A stretch of DNA of 64,000 nucleotides, taken from positions 3,940,001-4,004,000 of the forward strand of contig NZ_CP137640.1 in the NCBI RefSeq assembly GCF_036670025.1, read 5' to 3'. Position numbers and translations under genes: made by a program. Origin of the DNA: Bacillus_BD oryzisoli (lineage in GTDB: Bacteria; Bacillota; Bacilli; Bacillales; Cytobacillaceae). Every line of letters begins with the position of its first letter. The first letter of the stretch is position 1. The notes under the pieces are model-generated. The model worked only from the letters and a program-made list of their open reading frames with translations. It had not been told where the DNA came from and did no database searches. Below, in pieces: positions 32,667 through 42,438 of the stretch.

Positions 32667-34235
32667 TTATTTCATCACTTTATAGCCAACCGCTTCACGG
32701 TCCCACGTATCAGATGTAATTCCTTCTTTTCGAAGCTTATATTTTTCAATCCGTTGGGATGGTGTTTTCGGAAATTCCTTAATGAAACGAATATATCGTG
32801 GTACAGAAAAATGTGGTAACCTATGCTCGCAAAATGAAAGGAGTTCTTCTGGCTCTAACTCTGCCCCTGCTTGCAATTTAATCACGGCCAGAACTTCTTC
32901 CTCGGTTAGTTCTGAAGGAACACCGACGATAGCACTTTCATGTACGGCTGGATGATCGTTTAGAACGCGTTCGACTTCGTAGGAAGAAATGTTTTCTCCT
33001 CTTCGTCTTACGACATCCTTTTTGCGGTCAATGAAGTAAAAATAGCCATCCTCATCCACCATGCCTCGGTCACCCGTATGGAACCACAAATCTCTAAACA
33101 CATTCACCGTTTCTTCTTCCATTCCGAAATAGCCTGAAAACATGATGGAAGGTTCTTTTGGTCTCACGACAATTTCCCCCGTAATATTTGGTGGACATTC
33201 GTTGCCCTCATCATCTTGGATTTTGACATCAAAGATAGGGATGATTTTCCCGCAAGAACCTTTTCGGAACGATTTCGCCCGGTTGGCTAAGCAGATTCCT
33301 ACCTCCGTTGAACCATAGGCTTCTGTTATTTCAATATTAAAACGTTCTCTAAACTCGTCATAAATTTCTGCCGGACAAGGAGCTCCTTGAATCATGCGTA
33401 CTGGATTATCTCTATCATCGTCTCGTTTTGGCTGTTTTAATAGAATCGTAATTAACGTTCCCATATAAGTGAAAGTGGTGATCCCTTCCGCACGACAGAT
33501 ATCCCAAAAACGTGAGGCCGAAAACTTATTATGCATAACAACATCGCTTAAAGATATTAACGCTGCCAAAATAGTCGAATACCTAGCATTCACATGATAA
33601 AGTGGGAAAACAGTAAACAAACGATCTTCTTCCCTATAATTCATAATGTCTATACACGATCTTGATAGGGCAAAGTTTGCTTTATGGCTTAAGATAGCTC
33701 CTTTGGATGGACCGGTTGTGCCAGACGTAAACAAAATAAGAGAAGGGTCTGTCGGACGTACATCAATCATTACCTCCTCACGACTGGATTGGGCCAATAA
33801 ATGATCAAAGGAATCAAATTCATGCTCGCCTTCGCCAACAACTAGGACTCTTTCTAAATAGTGCAGACTATTTTGAATTTGTTTCAAGCGGTCGATCCAT
33901 TCATGTTGAATAATAAGGACTTTACATTGTGCTTGATTTAAAATAAATGCTAATAAATCTCCGCGAAGTCCCGTATTAATTGGTACCTCAATCCCACCTA
34001 TGCGTGCTATTCCCAGCCAGGATATTAAGAAAGCAGGATTACTTTGTAACATGACTGCACAACGGTCTCCCTTTTGAACACCTAATCCCAATAACAGATT
34101 GGCCGCTTGATTTCCACCTTCGTGAAATTCCTTATAGGATAGGTCTTCTTTTTCAAATCGAATAAAGCGACGTTCCCCAAAACGGAGTGCCTGTGTTTTA
34201 ACTACTTCTCCAAACGTTTCTACTCCTTGATACAT
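32667..34235 (-). CDS. Acyl-CoA synthetase (AMP-forming), copy 2
   Basis: 522 residues of the ANL superfamily. P-loop LFTSGTTGPSKGAILSH, AYGSTEVG, WFHTGDRGMVDEDGYFYFIDRKKDVVRRRGENISSYEVE and the C-terminal catalytic Lys region (PSQRIEKYKLR). Activates a carboxylic acid to its CoA thioester through an adenylate; overall similar to CaiC-like ligases. It is 16 bases downstream of a close paralogue, and the two share motifs almost throughout, indicating a tandem duplication with possible substrate divergence. Confidence 0.9.
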   Translation of the reverse strand: MYQGVETFGEVVKTQALRFGERRFIRFEKEDLSYKEFHEGGNQAANLLLGLGVQKGDRCAVMLQSNPAFLISWLGIARIGGIEVPINTGLRGDLLAFILNQAQCKVLIIQHEWIDRLKQIQNSLHYLERVLVVGEGEHEFDSFDHLLAQSSREEVMIDVRPTDPSLILFTSGTTGPSKGAILSHKANFALSRSCIDIMNYREEDRLFTVFPLYHVNARYSTILAALISLSDVVMHNKFSASRFWDICRAEGITTFTYMGTLITILLKQPKRDDDRDNPVRMIQGAPCPAEIYDEFRERFNIEITEAYGSTEVGICLANRAKSFRKGSCGKIIPIFDVKIQDDEGNECPPNITGEIVVRPKEPSIMFSGYFGMEEETVNVFRDLWFHTGDRGMVDEDGYFYFIDRKKDVVRRRGENISSYEVERVLNDHPAVHESAIVGVPSELTEEEVLAVIKLQAGAELEPEELLSFCEHRLPHFSVPRYIRFIKEFPKTPSQRIEKYKLRKEGITSDTWDREAVGYKVMK

Positions 34236-34251
34236 GTTCCTTATCTCCTCT

Positions 34252-35838
34252 CTATCGCTTTACTTGATAGTGGACTTTCTCACGATCCCAAGTATCTACC
34301 GTCACGCCTTCTTCTCTGAGCTTATATTTTTCTACGCGCTGAGAGGGTGTTCTTGGTAACTCTTGCACGATTCGGATATATCGTGGAATAGCAAAATGGG
34401 CTAAATGATCCTCGCAGTAGGTAAGCAATTGTTTAAGTTCAATATCTTTATTGGGTTTTAGCACGAGGACAGCCATCACCTCTTCTTCCGATAATTCAGA
34501 AGGAACCCCGATAATGGCACATTCTTGTACATGAGGGTACCGGTTAATGACACTTTCGACCTCATAAGAAGAAATATTCTCTCCTTTACGACGAACCACA
34601 TCTTTTTTACGATCGGCAAAGTATACATAACCTTCCTCATCCATCCAACCAACATCACCCGTATGGAACCACAAATCTTTCCATGAATTTACAGTCGCTT
34701 CTGGGTTCCCATAATAACCGCTAAACATCACTGCCCCCTTTTTCGGGCGTACGACAATTTCTCCACGTATGCCCAGCTCCACAGGATAACCTTCCTCATC
34801 ATGGATCGCTATTTCATAAATAGGCACTTCTTTCCCGCAAGCTCCAATTTTAAAACGATCTGGTACATTCGCAGCTGCTGTACCTAGTTCTGTTGATCCA
34901 TATACTTCCGTAATCGTCAATTCAAATCGTTTTGTAAATGATTCATACAGACCTGGTGGTGTAGGTGCTCCATATATTTTCTTAACAGGATTATCTGCGT
35001 CATCCTCTCTCTCAGACTGCTTCATTAAAATCGTTAACATCGAACCCATAAAATTAAAGGCTGTTACCCCTTCTCTTCGGCATATATCCCAAAAACGAGA
35101 GGCAGAGAATCGATTGTGTAAGACAACCTTGCTGCCAGCTAGCAGTGCAACTAAGACTGTTGTGTAGCGAGCATTTACATGAAATAACGGAAACATCGAA
35201 TATAAACAATCATGTTCGTCATAATCCATTAATTCACAGGCGGTTTGGGCCACACTAAAATTCGCACGATGGCTCAACACGACCCCTTTTGAAGGTCCTG
35301 TTGTACCTGAAGTAAATAAAATAACAGCAGGGTCTTGTGGGCTAATCGAGACTTTCGGTTGTGTATCTTGAGCTTCTTCGAATAATTGTTCGAACGAGAA
35401 CCACCGGAGTGATGTCTCCAATCCTTCTGGACAGCCACCATCAACGATTACGTATTGCAACGTTTCTAATTGATCTTGCACAAACAAAATTCGATTAATC
35501 CATTCTTCTCCAATAATGATCGCTTTGCATTTTGCTTGATTAATAATATGGGCTAGTAAATCACCTTTATAAGCCGTATTGACAGGCACTTCAATCACCC
35601 CTAGTTTGGATAACCCCACCCAGGAGTACAAAAATGTCTCGTTATTAGGCAGCATAACCGCGCAAGTATTCCCTTTAAGAAAGCCTAGCGACGTCATAAA
35701 TGATGCGACTTTGTTGCCATGTTCATTCAGTTTCTTGTAAGTAACTGTCTTTTCTTCAAATTTAATAAAACTTTGTTCTCCCTTTTGTTGTGCACGGAAC
35801 TCCACAACTTCATGGAACGTTGCTATTCCACTGTACAT
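34252..35838 (-). CDS. Acyl-CoA synthetase (AMP-forming), copy 1
   Basis: 528 residues, same ANL layout as the downstream copy: LFTSGTTGPSKGVVLSH, VYGSTELG, WFHTGDVGWMDEEGYVYFADRKKDVVRRKGENISSYEVE and PSQRVEKYKLR. First gene of the operon, divergent from a TetR-type regulator with a palindrome in between. Start ATG 35838 with GGGGAGG about 9 bases upstream. Confidence 0.9.
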   Translation of the reverse strand: MYSGIATFHEVVEFRAQQKGEQSFIKFEEKTVTYKKLNEHGNKVASFMTSLGFLKGNTCAVMLPNNETFLYSWVGLSKLGVIEVPVNTAYKGDLLAHIINQAKCKAIIIGEEWINRILFVQDQLETLQYVIVDGGCPEGLETSLRWFSFEQLFEEAQDTQPKVSISPQDPAVILFTSGTTGPSKGVVLSHRANFSVAQTACELMDYDEHDCLYSMFPLFHVNARYTTVLVALLAGSKVVLHNRFSASRFWDICRREGVTAFNFMGSMLTILMKQSEREDDADNPVKKIYGAPTPPGLYESFTKRFELTITEVYGSTELGTAAANVPDRFKIGACGKEVPIYEIAIHDEEGYPVELGIRGEIVVRPKKGAVMFSGYYGNPEATVNSWKDLWFHTGDVGWMDEEGYVYFADRKKDVVRRKGENISSYEVESVINRYPHVQECAIIGVPSELSEEEVMAVLVLKPNKDIELKQLLTYCEDHLAHFAIPRYIRIVQELPRTPSQRVEKYKLREEGVTVDTWDREKVHYQVKR

Positions 35839-35958
35839 TTCCAGGCCTCCCCTTTTGATTCATAGGCATAATCACAAATATCTAACAAAAAATCGCCGTT
35901 TATTTTTATAAGTTTCTGAATATTCGTGATATAATACGTTGTAAGTTTACTTTAATCG

Positions 35959-35980
35959 GTATTGAAAACGCGTTCAATAT
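35959..35980. promoter_or_regulatory. Palindromic operator for the TetR-type regulator
   Basis: TATTGAA and TTCAATA around AACGCG lie in the intergenic region between the CoA-ligase operon and the divergent tetR-type gene. Placement suggests control of both. Confidence 0.65.
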
Positions 35981-36069
35981 GCAACAAAGTAGAAATTGTA
36001 CAATATCAAACAACCATATACCTTTTTGTATAAGAAAAAATGAAAAAGTTTTTAGAAGGAGTTTTGTTC

Positions 36070-36657
36070 ATGATGAATGTTCCAGATAAACGAATGAGGC
36101 GGACAAAAATGATGTTTCATGAAGCGTTGTTAGCTCTGTTACAAGAAAAAAACTTTGAAGCTATTTCTATTTCTGAAATTGTCAGAAAGGCAGGGGTCAA
36201 TCGGGGAACGTTTTATTTTCATTACCAGCAAAAAGAAGATTTATTAGAAGAAATGGTCAACACCATGTTGGCTCAGATGATTGCAGCCTACCGCAAGCCA
36301 CACAAGTCCTACCAAGAAATGACCATTACAGAGATTTCAACATACCCTCTTTTTGAACATTTTATGGAAAACAAATTATTCTATCAAACCTTGTTAAACA
36401 GCAGCTTCCCAATCAATTTGCATGAGCGTATGCTGCAAACGATGGAGCATCACTACCATCAGGACATAGACTTCTTCTTACCTGCCATTTCTAAAGAGAT
36501 GAATCTAGATTTATTCTGCTCCTATCGGGTCCATGGACTCATTGGTTTTATTTTAAATTGGATTAAAAATGACTTTGACCATCCTATCGAATATATGGCC
36601 GAGCAACTAGTCAAAATCGTCACGATCAATACACAAAAAATCTATATTAAACGCTGA
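36070..36657 (+). CDS. TetR/AcrR-family regulator
   Basis: About 195 residues. Helix-turn-helix: FEAISISEIVRKAGVNRGTFYFHYQQKEDLLEEM. The C-terminal domain (YRVHGLIGFILNWIKNDFDHP) is the YvdT/TetR_C-type. The frame starts at 36040, but AAGGAG lies nine bases before ATG 36070, the better start. Divergent from the acyl-CoA ligase operon, which it likely represses until an acyl-CoA or aromatic ligand binds. A broken relative lies at 39581. Confidence 0.88.
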   Translation: MMNVPDKRMRRTKMMFHEALLALLQEKNFEAISISEIVRKAGVNRGTFYFHYQQKEDLLEEMVNTMLAQMIAAYRKPHKSYQEMTITEISTYPLFEHFMENKLFYQTLLNSSFPINLHERMLQTMEHHYHQDIDFFLPAISKEMNLDLFCSYRVHGLIGFILNWIKNDFDHPIEYMAEQLVKIVTINTQKIYIKR

Positions 36658-36691
36658 AAAGTACTGATGAATAGTCATCAGTACTTTTTTA
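36657..36691. terminator. Bidirectional terminator
   Basis: AAAAGTACTGATGA and TCATCAGTACTTTT form a perfect 14-bp stem with a 4-base loop, between convergent tetR-type and alcohol dehydrogenase genes. Confidence 0.92.
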
Positions 36692-36768
36692 GCGTTTAAG
36701 CTACTGTCTTTTATTCATTTCCTCACTTTCAGTCTATTTCTTTAAAAGACTCTTTTCAAAATAAAATC

Positions 36769-37821
36769 TTACCATCTATTTAACACGGTAATCCCAGGAG
36801 TTTTGAACTCTCCCATATCGACGAGAATGTCAGCTGCTTCTTCTAATCCAACTGTTCTGGTAATCATTTTTTCCGGTTGCAGCATGCCGCTTTCGACCAT
36901 ACGCATCATATCTGGAAAACGAGAAACCGGCATATTAGCGGAGCCGATTAACTCCAGCTCTTTGACCACAATTAAATCAATTGGCAGTTCAATTTTTCCT
37001 TTTTCATCTTTGGATGTTAAACCCAATTGTAAATGTCTGCCTCTTTTCCGCAGACTATTGATGGCATTCTGGCATGTTGCCGCAACGCCAAGTGCATCTA
37101 CTGCTACATGGGCTCCTCCATCGGTTATTTCCATAATTTCCGCAACAGCATCTCTGTATCTACCGTTTATTGTAATATCAGCTCCAAATTCCATTGCTAA
37201 TTCGAGAGGTTCATCATTAATATCTACGGCGATGACTCTCGCACCAATCGCTTTGGCAATATGAACAAGAGAGAGTCCAAGCCCGCCGGCACCATGAATT
37301 GCCACCCATTCACCAGGTTTCACTTTTGCTTGGTCCACCAAACCATGAAAGGCTGTCATAAATCGGCATCCTAAAGCAGCGCCTGCTTCAAAGCTTACGT
37401 TATCAGGCAATTGAACGACATTTCGGTCTGCTTCCAGAACATGGACATATCTTCCATATCCTCCCCAGTAGGTAGTACCGGCTATGCTGCCATGGTCACA
37501 TAAATTAGAATGGCCGGTTACGCAATATTCGCACGTTCCATCTCCATGGGCATGCGGAACTACCACCCGATCTCCCACTTTAAATTTCTTTACCCGGCTC
37601 CCGACTTCTTCGACCACACCGGAAAATTCATGGCCAAGAATATGCGGTAATTCCGCCTGCAGGCCAATCCAGTTCCAATCGCCCATCATAAAATGCCAAT
37701 CACTTCGGCATATACCATTCGCTTCCACGCGAATAACAACACCTTCATCGGTTAAACCAGGCCTTGGCATTTCTTTTACCTCTAACTTTTTCCCGATTTC
37801 TGTCAATACTAGTGCTTTCAT
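36769..37821 (-). CDS. Zinc-dependent alcohol dehydrogenase (MDR family)
   Basis: 350 residues. Catalytic zinc ligands GICRSDWHFM and GHEFSGVV; NAD(P)-binding GAGGLGLSLVHIAKAIGARVIAVD. The structural-zinc lobe reads HGDGTCEYCVTGHSNLC: the first of the usual four Cys is Asp, so that zinc site may be altered. Oxidises a primary or secondary alcohol to aldehyde or ketone. It is 72 bases downstream of the aldehyde dehydrogenase and probably co-transcribed, so the pair would convert an alcohol to an acid that could feed the CoA ligases. Confidence 0.88.
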   Translation of the reverse strand: MKALVLTEIGKKLEVKEMPRPGLTDEGVVIRVEANGICRSDWHFMMGDWNWIGLQAELPHILGHEFSGVVEEVGSRVKKFKVGDRVVVPHAHGDGTCEYCVTGHSNLCDHGSIAGTTYWGGYGRYVHVLEADRNVVQLPDNVSFEAGAALGCRFMTAFHGLVDQAKVKPGEWVAIHGAGGLGLSLVHIAKAIGARVIAVDINDEPLELAMEFGADITINGRYRDAVAEIMEITDGGAHVAVDALGVAATCQNAINSLRKRGRHLQLGLTSKDEKGKIELPIDLIVVKELELIGSANMPVSRFPDMMRMVESGMLQPEKMITRTVGLEEAADILVDMGEFKTPGITVLNRW

Positions 37822-37893
37822 GATTTATCCCCCTCTTAAAAAAAATGGCAAATTTCTGACGTTCTTTACATTCCCATTGAGAACTTACTATGG

Positions 37894-39390
37894 TTAGTCT
37901 AAATTCATCCAGATATTTTTAATTTCTGTGTACATATCAATAGAAGCTGCACCATTCTCACGGCCAAGTCCACTTTGTTTATAACCGCCAAATGGAGAAT
38001 TTGGTTCTGTGATATTGTAAGTATTAACCCAGACATTACCTGTCCGAAGCGCATGGGCTACTTTATGGGCTTTGCGGAGATCGGTTGTACAAACTCCCCC
38101 TCCTAAGCCATATACCGTTTGATTTGCGAGTTTAATCATTTCATCCATATCATCAAATGGAATACCTGATACGACCGGACCAAATATTTCTTCCCTTGCA
38201 ATCGTCATATCATTATGAACATTGGCTAGTACCGTCGGCTTAACAAAATAACCGCTTGCAAGCTCTGCTTCAGTCGCTTCCCCGCCAATCAGCATTTCCG
38301 CGCCTTCGTTCCGGCCGATTTCTAAGTAATTCAGCACTCGTTTTTTCTGCTTTGCCGAAATGAGCGGTCCAATCACTGTTTCCTTATCAAAGCCATTCCC
38401 AACTTTATAGTTTTGGGAATAATCAGCCAAATCAGCTAAAAATTTATCGTAAATTTTACTCTCGATAAATAATCTCGAACCGGCAAAGCAAACCTGTCCA
38501 GAATTAAAAAAGATCGAATTGGCTGCATTGGCAAGGGCTTGTTCATAATCGGCATCCGCAAAAATAATATGGGCTGATTTACCGCCGAGCTCGAGCGTTA
38601 CTTTTTTAATGTTACCGGCGCTCTCACGAATAATTGACTTTCCAACTTCCGTAGATCCCGTAAAAGCTATTTTATCCACGTCGTGATGGGCTGCCAACGC
38701 AGCACCAACAGTAGGTCCATGACCGGTTACAATATTGACAACACCATCAGGGAAGCCAGCTTCTTGAACCAGTTCAGCAAATCGCAATAAAGAGATTGGT
38801 GTCTCCTCCGACGGTTTAACAATCACTGTGTTCCCGACCGCAAGCGGTGCTGAAATTTTCATAATCGCATTCATTAATGGTGCATTCCACGGAACAATCC
38901 CAGCACAAACACCTATCGGTTCACGTCTTGTATAATTGAAAATATTTCCTGGAGTAGAAGAAGGAAGAGTTTCACCTGTTATTTTTGTTGTCCAGCCTGC
39001 ATAGTAACGAAAATTGTCAGCAGCTGCTGCCGCAAAACCAGTCGTTAGCGATACCGGCTGTCCATAATCCAGCGTATCTAAATGAGCTAATTCCTCAGCG
39101 TTCTCTTCGATTAAATCTGCTAAATTTAACATCAGCCTTGCACGTACATTCGGCTTCATTTTTGGCCATGGTCCTTCTTCGAAAGCCTTTCTTGCCGCTC
39201 TAACCGCAAGATCGACATCTTCTTTATCCCCTTCTGCAACGGTTGTAATCAACTCACCATTTGCCGGATTTCTTATTTCGGTTCTTTTCCCGCTGATAGC
39301 ATCGACCCATTGGCCACCAATAAACATTTTTAATGGTTTTGACGTAAATTCTCTTGCTTTTGGATTTAATGAAATTAAGGTTGTAGACAT
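37894..39390 (-). CDS. NAD(P)-dependent aldehyde dehydrogenase
   Basis: 498 residues, complete ALDH. IGVCAGIVPWNAPLMNAIMK, FTGSTEVGKSII, the general-base Glu in TLELGGKSAHIIF and the nucleophilic Cys in NSGQVCFAGSRLF. Oxidises aldehydes to carboxylic acids. Starts at ATG 39390 with AGGAGG upstream. The operon is divergent from a broken TetR-type gene, with a long palindrome between. Confidence 0.92.
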   Translation of the reverse strand: MSTTLISLNPKAREFTSKPLKMFIGGQWVDAISGKRTEIRNPANGELITTVAEGDKEDVDLAVRAARKAFEEGPWPKMKPNVRARLMLNLADLIEENAEELAHLDTLDYGQPVSLTTGFAAAAADNFRYYAGWTTKITGETLPSSTPGNIFNYTRREPIGVCAGIVPWNAPLMNAIMKISAPLAVGNTVIVKPSEETPISLLRFAELVQEAGFPDGVVNIVTGHGPTVGAALAAHHDVDKIAFTGSTEVGKSIIRESAGNIKKVTLELGGKSAHIIFADADYEQALANAANSIFFNSGQVCFAGSRLFIESKIYDKFLADLADYSQNYKVGNGFDKETVIGPLISAKQKKRVLNYLEIGRNEGAEMLIGGEATEAELASGYFVKPTVLANVHNDMTIAREEIFGPVVSGIPFDDMDEMIKLANQTVYGLGGGVCTTDLRKAHKVAHALRTGNVWVNTYNITEPNSPFGGYKQSGLGRENGAASIDMYTEIKNIWMNLD

Positions 39391-39477
39391 GCGAAACTCC
39401 TCCTTTTATTTCGAAAGGTTACTGGTAGCCAGTACTATGTAAGTAAGTTTATAATAATAAAAGGATAAATATTTTTC

Positions 39478-39511
39478 AATAATCAAAATATTCAGTAATG
39501 TTGATTATTGA
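39478..39511. promoter_or_regulatory. Long palindromic operator before the aldehyde dehydrogenase
   Basis: CAATAATCAA at 39478 and TTGATTATTG at 39502 are perfect inverse copies, with an extended imperfect centre. It lies between the divergent aldehyde dehydrogenase and tetR-type genes. Confidence 0.75.
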
Positions 39512-39580
39512 ACAACTTCACTGACAATTGTTTATTAAAAAAAGAAAAAAATATAAACCTTTTAAATGGGAGAAATGCTG

Positions 39581-40178
39581 ATGAAAAAAAACGAAAATAA
39601 AAGAGTCCAAAGAACAAAAAATTCATTAAAAAAAGCGCTGCTATCTTTACTGAAAATCAAGACCTTTGATGATATTACAATAACGGATATTATCAAAGAA
39701 GCCGATTATAATAGAGGTACTTTTTACATTCACTATGAAAAAAAGAAAGATTTATTGGATGATTTAATGAAGAAATATTAGCAGAAATGCTTATTTCCAT
39801 TAGAAAGACGTATTGGAGTTTAGAAAAGGAAGTATTCATTACGGATCTAACCCTTACAACCATCTTTGATCATTTTTTAGCCAACAAAGATTTCTATAAA
39901 TTAATGCTCAGATCTAATCTTAATCATGACTTTCGCGAAAAACTGATTAAGCTAATGAAACAGCATTTTCGAGAGGATATTGAGTTTATAACTGATGAAC
40001 AAGTGGATCTAGAACTCTTCTATTCCTTTCGGGTACACGGTTTAATTGGCTTCATCTCAAATGGATTGAAAACGATTTCAACCATTCTAAAGATTACATG
40101 TCAGAACAAGTCGTTAAAATTGCCAGCTTACATACCAATAAAGTTTATGTGAAATTGGGGCTTAGTGACCGGACGTAG
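39581..40178 (+). pseudogene. TetR-family regulator with two frameshifts
   Basis: HTH part: KTFDDITITDIIKEADYNRGTFYIHYEKKKDLLDDLM. The frame then breaks at about 39775 (GAAGAAATATTAG); the next frame gives EILAEMLISIRK...LELFYSFRVHGLIGFI and breaks again near 40053, after which KWIENDFNHSKDYMSEQVVK completes the domain to TAG 40178. Close paralogue of the 36070 regulator. The likely start is ATG 39581 after GGGAG. Without it the aldehyde/alcohol dehydrogenase operon may be constitutive or controlled by the other TetR protein. Confidence 0.82.
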
Positions 40179-40332
40179 GGACAGGTCTGTTCTTAATCCA
40201 ATTTTCTGGGCTGATTTAATTTTCATGACTTCTGCACCACCCTTTCACCATTGTTATATAGACAAAGGGGTCCAAAACGTCCCATCAATTTAGGGAAATT
40301 GTTCAGTTTTGTGAAAGGGCCGGAGTGACATT
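40179..40332. repeat. Intergenic start with dispersed GGGACAGGTC repeat
   Basis: TAGGGACAGGTCTGTT at about 40176-40191 is a member of the AACGGACCTGTCCC family (inverse orientation). No gene in the following stretch. Confidence 0.45.
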
Positions 40333-40462
40333 CATCGTCCCAGTTGCAACTTTTTTCTCTTTTGTAAAAAACTCCTGTTTTCTAGGAATACGAGATACAA
40401 TTTTTTGTGTAACAAAAAAGAAACAGTCAACATTCATTTTTGAATCGTGAATGTCTCTTTTC
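40333..40462. repeat. 130-base dispersed repeat, copy 2
   Basis: Shares with 55278-55413 the blocks CCCAGTTGCAA, CTCTTTTGTAAA, TTTTTGTGTAACAAAAAA and the terminal palindrome AACAGTC...GACTGTCTCTTT-like. Ends in a terminator-like hairpin. Confidence 0.7.
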
Positions 40463-40591
40463 ATTTGTATTGTCATCATTCTCAAAATGATTTTTATAAC
40501 TGTTCGCTTTACCTCTAGTACTACCGGGGTCGTCTATTCTTTTACTAGTTGTTCTTACTGAAAAGCTGCATTCATTACTATTCCTTGATTT
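40463..40591. other. Intergenic, nothing recognised
   Basis: Short AT-rich stretch before the lipoprotein stop, no feature seen. Confidence 0.35.
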
Positions 40592-41200
40592 TTAATTTAT
40601 TTGGGTTATCTGTAGCGGATTTCCCGCTAAAATTTTCTCCACATCCTCATATCCCGGTAGAAAAGCATAGTTGTATCGTGCAGGAAGGGCAAACACATAA
40701 TGATTGTTTCGACCCAATTCAGTTGGGTCCAAAGGAGCCGCTCCTATATGAAATTCTTCTTGCTTAAGTGAGTTCCACTGATTTAGTGTAAATACCATAA
40801 TCGGGATATCCTGACGCGGAGTTTCCTTCGTCCACTTCGGATCTCTAATAGATAGAATCGGACCTGTTTCAACTACCGTGCTTCCGCTTGGACCTCCATT
40901 AGCAGCGATCCCCTCCCACTGATCAGTGATAATTGAATAACCACTCCAACTTAAAGGAAGATTAAAGCTAAAACCGTATTGTGTATTTTGATAAACAATT
41001 GATTTGGATGCATCAGATGAAGCGGAAGAAGATGGGTCAGGTTTGTCGGAAGTAGTATTTTGCCTTTCGCTGGTGGTGGGGTTTTCTTGATCTTGATTAC
41101 CGCTCGTCGGATTACTGTTTCTTGAACATCCGATGATAAGAAATAGAACTGAAGTTACGAGAGCCCATTTAAGGATAGTTTTTTTTAATGCAACGTTCAT
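40592..41200 (-). CDS. Lipoprotein of unknown function
   Basis: About 202 residues. The lipobox is LFLIIGCS after a basic N-terminus (VALKKTILKW), giving a lipid-anchored surface protein. A Ser/Thr/Asn/Pro/Asp-rich linker follows (residues about 30-65), then a soluble domain starting YQNTQYGFSFNLPLSWSGYSII and containing WEGIAANGGPSGST. The open frame extends to 41290, but GAGGAG sits seven bases before ATG 41200. I recall similar domains (GFSFxLPxSWxGY) in Bacillus lipoproteins without known role. Confidence 0.7.
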   Translation of the reverse strand: MNVALKKTILKWALVTSVLFLIIGCSRNSNPTSGNQDQENPTTSERQNTTSDKPDPSSSASSDASKSIVYQNTQYGFSFNLPLSWSGYSIITDQWEGIAANGGPSGSTVVETGPILSIRDPKWTKETPRQDIPIMVFTLNQWNSLKQEEFHIGAAPLDPTELGRNNHYVFALPARYNYAFLPGYEDVEKILAGNPLQITQIN

Positions 41201-41401
41201 AATCATTCTCCTCACATTAAAATTTTCAAAAACCCCGTATACACTTAAAGTCTTATGAAGCTCTGTATTCACTATTATTTTACCATTCATCGTCTATCTG
41301 CGGATATTCTTACCTTCATGGATACTTATCAATTATCATATTCCAATCTTCATCTATCGTATTCCAATCTTTATAATGTATTTCACTATACCCATTTAAG
41401 T

Positions 41402-41453
41402 AAAAAAGACCACTACCTTCTATATTATATGTAGAAAGTTAATGGTCTTTTTA
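41402..41453. terminator. Terminator after the SDR pseudogene
   Basis: AAAAAAGACCACTACCTTCTA pairs imperfectly with TAGAAAGTTAATGGTCTTTT; T runs on both sides. Confidence 0.8.
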
Positions 41454-41476
41454 TTATCTTGACGAACAACTTTATC

Positions 41477-42232
41477 TTATTCCCCTCCAGTAACGCCAAT
41501 CGCTTCTCCAGTGATCGCAGCTGCGCCGTCTGAAGCTAAGAATAGAGCTGTAGCTGCATTTTCAGAAGGTTCAAGTAAACGTTTCATCCATTGAGCACCT
41601 AAGATGTGGTGGTTTAATGCTTCTTCAACCGTTGTTCCATCTTTTTCTGCAAGTTTTGGTAATTGTTTTTCGATTAGTTCAGTACGAGTCGGTCCAGGTA
41701 AAATCGAATTAGCTGTAATCCCATTTTGTGCATTTTCCATTGCTACTACGTTCGTAAAGCCGATTTGGGCATATTTCGCTGCAACGTAAGCGGATTTTTA
41801 CGCATCAGGTCTTCTGCCGTGTCCTGAAGAAATCGTAATGATACGACCATATTTTTGTTTCTTCATAGCAGGTAGAACATGTTTCGTTGTTAAGAATGTC
41901 CCTTTTAGAATAACACCGACAACTAGATCCCATTTTTCTTTTGGGAACTCTTCAACAGGAGAAATAAACTGAACTCCTGCATTGTTAACTAGGACATCAA
42001 CGGTTCCACGTTCGGCAATAACTTGTTCAACTGCTGATTTAACACTTTCTTCTTTTGCCACATTTGCTTTGTATCCTTTTGCATTTCCTAATTTTTCTGC
42101 TGCACTTTTGGCAGCTTCTTCATTAAGATCAAAGATTGCAACAAAGTCGCCATTATTATTAAAGCCTTGAGCAATCGCAAAGCCAATTCCTTGAGCTGCA
42201 CCTGTAACGATTACTGTCCGTTCTTTTGCCAT
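41477..42232 (-). pseudogene. 3-hydroxybutyrate dehydrogenase-like SDR with nonsense codon
   Basis: Single frame of 252 codons interrupted once by TAA at 41798-41800. Before it: VTGAAQGIGFAIAQGF (NAD binding), VLVNNAGVQFISPVEEFP, GRIITISSGHGRRPDA. After it: KSAYVAAKYAQIGF with the catalytic Tyr and Lys, then AMENAQNGITANSILPGPTRTELI. TTA to TAA would explain the stop, just before the active site. The rest reads as D-3-hydroxybutyrate dehydrogenase, linking hydroxybutyrate to acetoacetate. Probably inactive unless a read error. Confidence 0.85.
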
Positions 42233-42311
42233 AAGTAATACTACCCCTTTATTCGTTCGATTTTTGTCTATAATTAAGATATTTTTTTCAACACGTAGCT
42301 ATTTCGCCCTT

Positions 42312-42334
42312 TTTGAGTCAACGGACCTGTCCCC
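42312..42334. repeat. Dispersed repeat GAGTCAACGGACCTGTCCCC
   Basis: Nearly identical to 23464-23482. Confidence 0.6.
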
Positions 42335-42438
42335 TCAACCCATATGTTTTTCTACTGTGCTATAATTGATGGTGAAGGTATATCCTACTATTTAAATTAT
42401 TTAACATGATGAAACTTTGGTGAAAGGTCGTAATATCA

